Positions 56,678-64,000 of a stretch of DNA of 64,000 nt are shown in pieces. The stretch spans positions 28,544,442 to 28,608,441 of the forward strand of contig NC_039367.1 in the NCBI RefSeq assembly GCF_003573695.1, in the 5' to 3' direction. How positions within the stretch are numbered: the stretch's first letter is position 1; each line of letters starts with the position of its first letter. The stretch is from Papaver somniferum (lineage: Eukaryota > Streptophyta > Magnoliopsida > Ranunculales > Papaveraceae). The position numbers were made by a program, and so were the translations under genes. The notes below the pieces were generated by a model. The model worked only from the letters and a program-made list of their open reading frames with translations. It searched no databases and was not told the origin of the DNA.

Positions 56678-57079
56678 AAATGGTTTTCCTTAGGAAGGTT
56701 GAAAGGAAGATGTGCACCGCCAGGGTTTACTTACACAGTTGAAGCACATGAGCGGCTTCACTGAAGTTCTGCTGAGTATCTCGGGCATTATATCATTAGC
56801 AAGACAAGGGTTTAATATACCATCACAGAAATCTGGTCATGCTCAATTTTGTCTCCTTCTCCTTCTGCTGATTCTTACTCGTTTCGGTGCTTTCATTTAC
56901 CAAAACCAGGTCCTACACCGCTGTGGCATACATAGCATTGCAAACACAAGACCGATAAGAACATGAAAAACATCAGAAGATACCTAGATAATTAGCTTAG
57001 ACAATAATGCAAGCAAAACCTTTTTCTAATTTAAGGGACATTGACACCACAAATTAGAGACACGTAGAAAGATAAAAAA

Positions 57080-57390
57080 ATTGGTGTGGAATAGGAATAG
57101 CTGCGGTACAAACCAGTCTAGAGAGGAATTGAGATTGCATCTGATTTTTCTTTAAGTTTCGAGAAGCAGAGTAGAAAAATACACACACAAAAGAGAGACA
57201 CATGTATACTGAGGTTTGGGTTCATTGCCTTACCTTTCATTATGGTCTTGGTTTTAATTTGACCATCCATTTGCAACTAGATTTCCGTGAAAACCAACAA
57301 AAAAAACTGCTTATGCTGAAAGACAGAGCTCTCTTATATATGAGAAATCAACAACTTTTTATAGAACAGATAAAATGTAGTTTTTGATGA
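57080..57390 (-). repeat. duplicated unit with signal-peptide-like ORF, copy 3
   Basis: Corresponds to 8975-9500 and 10025-10560. The frame reads MNPNLSIHVSLLCVCIFLLC then FSKLKEKSDAISIPL and stops. Its presence in both arms dates it before the segmental duplication. Confidence 0.5.
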
Positions 57391-57399
57391 AAATAATAC

Positions 57400-58100
57400 A
57401 TATAACGATTACAGGCATACATTCGATGGTTATTCTTAACGACTTAACATTGATGGCAAAGAGTCAACATTGAACCCTGTGCATATAAGCAAAGCGTGAG
57501 TATTAAGGCATTTTGGAGGCAATGCGCAAAAAAGCGGATATTAAAGCGCGAGGCGAAACGCTTTTTAAACCCATGACAGGGTTACACCTACTACTCCGTA
57601 ACATTATTCTTTGACAAAATGATTACACTACAAATTAAATTTCTAAAATATTGCAATTCTATGGAAACCTATCAATTCAGAAACATTCATGAATATTCAA
57701 CAGAATGCTACAGAGACACATATTTCTACATATTTTGCCCTATAACTCAATCCACAATCCTGAATATTCAACTGAATGTTATAGATAACACCTATTTTTT
57801 TAGCACATTTTACTATCCGCATTTTTAGAAACCGTTCATATATTTGTTTTGAGTAGGAAAAGAGTCAACATAGCAATCTTCACCATCATTGTTTTTGAGG
57901 CTACATGGAAATCACAATTACGACATTAAGGTCTTAAGGATGCTTTGGGCCATGAAACCAACAGTAAAAGCTGAAATACAAAGCTCTCTTACAAATGCGA
58001 AAACAACAACTTTTTATAGACCAGATAAATGTAGTTCCAGCGGAAATTTTACATAAAGCGATAATAGGAGAAATTGACATTAGATTCTTTATTCAAGTGT
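57400..58100 (-). repeat. duplicate of SHW1 intron 2 and flank
   Basis: 57590-57790 repeats 58890-59060 (TACTCCGTAACATTA, TTTGACAAAATGATTACAC, CACATATTTCTACAT), which is intron 2 of copy B. The same sequence exists at 9800-9970. So the 3' gene part was duplicated locally in both arms. Confidence 0.55.
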
Positions 58101-58207
58101 AAATTCAACAATTCACTTCAGTAGATTATATTAATTACAGAGAGTAAGATAAGAAGCTGACCAGATGAAGGCAAAACCAGAGTACTAGCTCTCGAATTCA
58201 AGCTGCT

Positions 58208-59661
58208 TTATGACGCAGGTATAGTTGAATTGTATGAATTTCCATTACTCTGATTGGAAGCGTTTACATTTGATTGGAAATATGACATTGTTGCCCAAAT
58301 CACTCGTACCATAAGAATTACAATGAACACTGTACCTCCTAGTGTGCACACAACCTGCAGACAAAGCTCTTGGTTATCATTACTGTTCATTTGCTTGCTT
58401 CTTACTTTTAAAATTGATAACCCACAGCAACAGCTACTAAAAGGAAGATATGGAATGTACAGATCAGTAAAGTGTATGTAAAATTGTACAATAAATCCTG
58501 TTTTTGCCATCATCGTTAGAATTATTGAAGCATCAGCCATATCAAACCAAGAGAGGGATGATTTGATTCAGCCGATGCACATACTATGTACAGAAAAGTA
58601 TCTATTTGGTTATATATATTCTCCAAGTTTAGCCAGACTTAGATATATTTTGGCAGTTAGGAATATTATTCTCAGTCAATGTTGATTGATATCATTTATA
58701 TAAGTATCTTGTGCAGTGCTATAAATGTAATCGATTTCCTTCTCATATTCATTCGGTGAGAATCAACTCATTTACACTCAATCTCTCTCTGACAGTATAG
58801 AATAACCATCAAATGTATGTTAACGAGGTTTAGAATTATGACAGTTTTGGCATTACAATATGCACAGGGGTAAACTAGCCAGTACTCCATAACATTACTC
58901 TTTGACAAAACGTCTACACTGCTAATCAAATTTCTAAAATATAGCAATTCGACGCGAACCTAAAAATTCAGTAGACATTCATGAGTAATCAAGAGAATGC
59001 AATGTAGGAGACACATATTTCTGTAAATTTTTGCCCTATAATTCAATCCACAATCATGAATTTTCATACCAAAAATGCTGAAAATTTTCTTACCTGAAGA
59101 AGTGCTTTAACAATAGACAATGAAGTCAATAGAAAAACACCATCCACAGCAAATGAAACCTAAAAAAACAAAATCCCATTAATTTAAACTAAGCTATTAT
59201 CATCACCTACTAAATTAAACAAAGAGAAAACACAAAATTACCAGTGGTGGTGAAATGGCTGGAGGTAAAATTGACCGAGTAGCTTTCTTTGCTCGTTTAG
59301 AAAGTTTCTTATACATACTCTGAACAAATCTGAAAAGTAAATCCATACTACTTTCTCTTTCAATTTCATCATCATCATCATCATCTTCATCTTCATCATC
59401 ATCATCAGTTTCTTCATCTTCAATTTCATAACCAAAGAATTTTTCTTCTAGTTCTTCTGCTGCTGATGTTCTTCTTGATTGTCCACCATTATTAGCGTTA
59501 ATTCTTGGGTTTCTGATTTGTTGTCTAATAGTTGGATTTCTGAGAAGTTTTAGAGAGGATATCTGGGAGTTTATGGAGAGAGGGAAGAAGATATTTGAGA
59601 ATAGATGTTTAGGAGGGGAATAGGGAAGAAGAGATGAGCTTATCAAGATTGTTCCGGCCAT
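58208..59661 (-). CDS. SHW1: SHW1-like protein, copy B (three exons)
   Basis: Exons on the minus strand are 59661-59242, 59159-59094 and 58354-58208, all GT-AG and phase 0, giving 210 aa. Compared with copy A, exon 1 is nearly identical apart from a longer acidic run (TDDDDEDEDDDDDDEIERES). Exon 2 reads VSFAVDGVFLLTSLSIVKAL with LQ, which keeps the LTSLSI that copy A has lost by nine bases, so copy B is closer to the ancestral form. Exon 3 encodes VVCTLGGTVFIVILMVRVIW and a Ser/Asn-rich tail ending TIPAS. Two membrane helices are likely and the N-terminus could be a transit peptide. Its upstream region is free of the transposons that lie before copy A, so copy B is the better candidate for the expressed gene. 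The family name is from memory. Confidence 0.82.
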
Positions 59662-59679
59662 CTCTGTGACTGAGGGTTT

Positions 59680-59815
59680 TCAGTACGGTGTCATCTGTTG
59701 GCTGTAGGCTGTAGCTATACGACTGTTTTTCCCAGGATGTATGTTTTGGATGAGTGCTATAAGGCCGTCCCAGGATGTATATTTTTGGATGAGCGTTAAA
59801 AGGCCGGTTACTAGC
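59680..59815. repeat. short tandem repeat in the SHW1-B upstream region
   Basis: CCCAGGATGTAT-TTTTGGATGAG followed by TAAAAGGCCG or TATAAGGCCG occurs twice in tandem (about 59729 and 59768). The matching region of copy A is split by transposons; its other half is at 13288-13325. Confidence 0.7.
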
Positions 59816-60039
59816 AGCGTTGAATTGGAGGGCCCGGAAAATAATTAGGGCCTCACCAAATTTACACCCACTCCATTCATGATAGGGGGATTCCAAAATA
59901 TATTGAAAATACTGTTTTGCCCTTAATTTAAAATTTTATTCACCCTTAATCCTAAACCTCCATTTATTTTCCATCTTTTAACATAAAAAAACGGAATCTC
60001 TTCTCCCTCGCTCAACTATCTTCTCTTCCATTGACGACA
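59816..60039. other. no supported gene
   Basis: AT-rich stretch between the SHW1-B upstream region and the AACGAC-rich stretch. Confidence 0.35.
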
Positions 60040-60780
60040 CGAAGAAAAGAAACAATCAGTTACAGTTAAAGGGTCGTCAACCCGAAACTCATAAAGACTA
60101 ACGATTTTTCATATACATGTAGAGACTATGAAAAATCGTTAGGATATATGGGCAGGGAGATAACGACCCTAATACTGGTTTTTCATTTTTGCTGCTCTAA
60201 ACTAGAATCGTTACCGAAACATATAAACATATAACGGTTCTTTGCGAACGATACCATTTTAAAAGTTAAGGACTCTACGTGAAAAGAAAGCAAAAAAACA
60301 GTGCCTATTTTAAAAGCTAATGATTCCATGTGAAAAGAAAGCACTAGATGGTCCCCAAGTAACAAAGATCGTCAAGAAGAGATTTTACAACAAACAACTT
60401 AGAAGCTAACGACCCTTTGTATGTTTTCCACGGGCTTCATACGAAAAGAAAGCTAACTACCCTTGCTAATATGAAAAGAAAATGAAAAGAAAGCTAACGA
60501 CACTTGTTACAAAGAGCTTTGTTATAATTTTCCATTAACGACCCTTGATATGTTTTCCAAATTAATACTTTCCTCCATGACCCTTTTTGGAGTCGTTAAT
60601 TTTGAAAATCGTTAATATGTAAAAAATTTAGATAACGACTCTTGTTAGAGTTGTTAGTGTTCATCATATTACCATGACGATTTTTCATAATCCGAAAAAG
60701 TTGCAGGTTTGAGTCGTCAACGGTGGTATCAATTAATTGACGACTTTCTAGAGTCGTTGGGATATACATCCCTCGACAAT
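60040..60780. repeat. AACGAC-motif-rich stretch
   Basis: TAACGACCCT, TAACGACTCT, GAGTCGTTAA and AATCGTTA recur more than a dozen times in both orientations, along with ATGAAAAGAAAGC(TAACGA) blocks. It looks like a decayed array of short repeats. No coding content except the tail of LINE-2 at its right edge. Confidence 0.5.
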
Positions 60781-63700
60781 AATGACTCTTTCTATGAGTT
60801 CTAGCATAGTGTTTATGGATCGACCATTTCTTTATTTTGAGAATTAGTTTCTTCCTTTTAATCAATGGTATCTCATTAGCATAGTGTTTATGGTCAATTT
60901 CTCTCCAAATGAACCAAGAAATGGTTGCAATCTTATCCAAATATTGAGCGAAATCTGGTTCCAATAGCCAAACTTTAATCCAATTTATTATTGAGTCTGC
61001 TCTTATTCTTGTGTTTACAGCTTCTAGAGAGAAACCAAACCAAATAGCTCTAGAAAAAGGACAAAATTGAATAAGATGTTGCTCTGTTTCTTTTACTTGG
61101 AAGTTGCACATTGGGCATTCTGTAATGATATCTTTGTTGTGAGCTCCTTTTCTTGCATTGGTTGGTAGCGGTTTCTGAGCTAATTTCCAAACAGAAAGTT
61201 TATTCTCGGAAAAACTTTAATCTTCCAAATCGTTTTCCATGGGAAGTCTCTTGGGTTGTTGTTATCTTCACTTTGACTATCCAGGAAATTGTAAACATTC
61301 TTTACAGAGAACTTACCTGAAGAGTGGTGTTTCCATCTAATTTTGTCCTGTTATTGGATATTCGTGGATATGGCCAGAATTTTCTCTTTAGTTTCTTGGG
61401 AAAATAAACTATCTAATTTTTCTTGATTCCATTTATCATCTGGAATAATTAGTTCATTAACTCGTTGAGGAAGGGGATATGTAGAGTTAGTGGGTTTTGG
61501 GATTAAGTCTTCTTTAGGAACCCATTTTTCTTCCCAGATTTTTGAAAAAGCTCCGTTTTTGACTTGCCACACAAATATTACCTTTAATAAGGTTTAACCC
61601 TTTTTGGATGCTAGTCCAAAACCAAGATAAGTTTGAAGTCCTTGAAGCTTCCAGAGGGTGATTATTTGGGAAGTATTTATCTTTTAAAAGTTGCGCCCAA
61701 AGTTGATCATGTTCTGAAATAAGTCTGCTAGCTAATTTAGTAAGAAGAGAAATGTTGAATTGATGGGGTTTTATTTATGCCCAGACCTCCTTGAGAAATT
61801 GGTTTGCAAATACTTGCCCAAGCCTTAAAATATCCTCCTCTACTTTTTGGTTTATCTTTATTCCACCAGAAATCTCTTTGAATCTTATCTAGTTGATCTG
61901 ATGTTTATTTTGGCAGGGCAATGATCTGCATCTGGTAAGTTGGATAACCTTGTAGAATAGATTTTATAAGCATTGTTCTTCCTGCTTGGGATAATAATTT
62001 TGATTTCCAACCCTGGAGAGTAGCATAGTATTTTTGTAGAAGAGGCTCAAAATTCTCTTTTCTGTTTTTATCGAAGAATAGGGGAGTTCCAAGATATCTA
62101 TCATTTTTTGTCATTAAAGGAACTTTTAATATTCTTGCGATAATTTTCACATGCTTTGGATGTATCCTTTTGCTGAAATAAATTCCGGATTTTTGGAGGT
62201 TTACCATTTACCCCGTTATCTCACCAAATGTAGATAGGATATCTAAGACGTTCTTTGCGTCCCCTAGATCCGCTTTTGTAAATAAGAAGCAATCATCTGC
62301 AAAGAAGAGATGGGATATGTTTGGAGCATTTTTGTTAATTTTAAAACCCGAGATTTTCTTTTCTAACACCGCCTTATCTAGAAGTCTCGAGAGAACCTCC
62401 ATACAGATTAAGAAAATATAAGGATAAAGTGGGTCTCCTTGTCTTAAATCTCTTGAAGTTTTGAATCTTGGACCCGGGGCACCATTTAGAAGGATTGAGA
62501 AATAAGTTGTGGACATGCATTGCACTATGAGATTAATCCAAGAATTACCAAATCCTAGTGCTAAAAAAAGCTGATTTAATGAAATTCCACCCCACTCTAT
62601 CAAATGCTTTAGAAAGATCTAATTTTAGAGCAAAGTGCCCTTTTCTGGATTTTGAGGTTTTCATAGTGTGGATAAGCTCATGACCAATGATGATGTTATC
62701 GATGATTTGTCTACCTGGAAGAAAGGCAGATTGGTTTGGGGAAATTATTTTGGATGGGTTTGAGGCGGTTAGATAATATTTTAGAAATGATCTTATAAAT
62801 AGTATTACTTGAGCTAATGGGTCTAAAATCTGTTGGGGTTTGTGGGGTAGTGATTTTTGGGATCATGGTTACGAAAGAGTGGTTTATATTAGGATAAAAT
62901 TCTCCGGATTTAAAAAAATCTTGGACCGCTTGAATTATATTTGAACCCAACGTATGCCAATTGACCTTAAAAAAACCTGGTTGAAAACCATCTGGGCCTG
63001 GCGCTCCCCACTGATTCATCTTTGAAATAGTTTGCCAGATCTCTTGAGATAAGGTATAACAGTTAAAGAAAAGTTTTTCTCTTCTGATATACAAGGTATT
63101 ACTAAACTGGATAAGTCTTCCAAATGATTGGTGTTTTGAGAAGTGTTTATCCGGGAGAAATGGTTTAAAAGAAGGGAGTTAAGTTGATCTCTATCTGAAA
63201 TCCAAAGACTTGAAGGTTCTCTAAGGGAGTAGATGGAGTTGATTCTTTTTCTTTTTGAAGCTGTGGCATGGAAGTATTCTGTGTTTTGGTCGTATTATTT
63301 GAAAAATTTATCCCTAGAAATATGATGATAATAGTCATTTTTAATTTTGTATCATTCGCCTAACTCTGCTTGCAGATTTTTTTATTTTCTATGAATTGGC
63401 AGAGAAATTTCCGCATTTGTGGAGATGTTCAATTATATTACTCAGGGATTTAATATTTTTGTGAACATTACCGAAAACTTCGGAATTCCATTGGGAAAGA
63501 TCATTAGAAAGAAGTTGAAGCTTAGAGCACAAATTATTCTCCTGATTACTATTTGAGTGTAGACTCCATTAGTTGATTACCATAGAGGAGAGATAAGGGT
63601 GAGTTAACCAAGATATTAAGCACCTAAAGGGTTTTTGAAGTATTTGTTTTTCACGATGGGAATTAAGGAGAAGCGGGGTACGATCAGAACCAACTCTTGG

Positions 63701-64000
63701 GAGGTGACTTACCTTAGTGTCTGGGAAGCATTGTGTCCATTAGAAAGACGTTCATGCTTTGTCAATTCTTTCACATATATTGGCATCCCCTTGTTTGTTA
63801 TTTGACCAAGTGAATGGTGCTCCCTCATAACCAGCATCTTGAAGCCCCATTGAGTCTATGGTATGGATTATGAAAGACTTGTTGTTGGAGCTAGATTTAT
63901 TTCCATCTTGTTTTTCGTCTGGGTCAGGAATAACATTTAAATCCCCGATTAGAAGCCAAGGTTTATTGACCTGTTGAGCAATATTAACAATATAAGACCA
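60596..64000 (-). pseudogene. LINE-L1 element (LINE-2), ORF2 with many breaks, runs off the window
   Basis: On the minus strand from the window edge: endonuclease PWLLIGDLNVIPDPDEK, GAPFTWSNNKQGDANICERI and a mutated VGSDRTPLL (His of SDH is Arg); RT with WGAPGPDGFQPGFFKVNW and TDFRPISSSNTIYKIISKIL (62.8-63.05 kb), RDLRQGDPLYPYIFLICMEV and FADDCFLF at about 62290, then LSQAGRTMLIKSILQGYPTY; and zf-RVT CNFQVKETEQHLIQFCPFSR at 61.1 kb. Stops in the endonuclease (near 63740) and at least four frameshifts disable it. Its N-terminal end is outside the window, so length and target duplication cannot be judged. Confidence 0.9.

Overview
The window is repeat-rich nuclear DNA from a flowering plant. 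It has GT-AG introns, plant-type Ty1/copia, Ty3/gypsy, TRIM, LINE-L1 and DNA-transposon relics, and plant-only gene families: an F-box-associated domain, SHW1, a PGG ankyrin protein, and a TMK-type LRR fragment. A eudicot is likely. The repeat style brings Papaver to mind, but that is an impression and was not tested.

Only three gene models look potentially functional. Two are SHW1-like paralogues, each with three exons on the minus strand: copy A at 10681-11509 and copy B at 58208-59661. The third is an ankyrin-repeat/PGG membrane protein with six exons on the plus strand (40162-42715). All splice junctions I propose keep the reading frame. Both SHW1-like copies lie beyond a minus-strand F-box-associated (FBA) fragment, at 1-566 and 56030-56677. 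The order FBA - small repeated units - SHW1 occurs twice, so the window seems to carry both arms of a segmental duplication now about 48 kb apart. Extra pieces, namely a relic SHW1 exon 3 at 9510-9574 and copies of a signal-peptide-like unit, sit in each arm.

Layout. 1-566: FBA exon. 640-7504: a pair of inverted repeats that appears to enclose a non-autonomous DNA element, into which a 5.1-kb copia element (874-6013) has inserted. 7650-8919: ribosomal protein SA processed pseudogene. 8975-11509: SHW1 arm A. 11569-13285: DNA transposons inserted just upstream of SHW1-A. 13570-14862: PIF/Harbinger-like and TMK-like fragments and a foldback MITE. 15870-24470: a nest of LTR-type repeats holding a 1.7-kb TRIM-like element (20108-21818) and a CACTA-type MITE (23023-23330). 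24867-26480: a peculiar non-coding unit full of a degenerate near-palindromic repeat and ending in a 33-bp array. 27018-28304: a textbook TRIM with a perfect 5-bp target duplication. 29280-31762: LTR-type repeats. 31763-37636: a 5.9-kb non-autonomous gypsy-like element with nearly identical long LTRs and an intact 372-aa ORF of unknown function. 38637-39337: transposon-protein pseudogene. 40162-42715: the ankyrin gene. 43388-46920: a LINE with a 16-bp target duplication that splits an exon-like ORF. 47470-49230: non-coding repeat. 49756-55408: an old copia element with a duplicated RT segment. 56030-59661: FBA and SHW1 arm B. 60040-64000: a motif-rich repeat, then a second LINE running off the window.

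The best candidates for something undescribed are the 372-aa ORF of the young gypsy-like element, the intron-bearing ORF inside the TRIM-like element, and the 24.9-26.5 kb repeat unit. None of these functions could be tested here.
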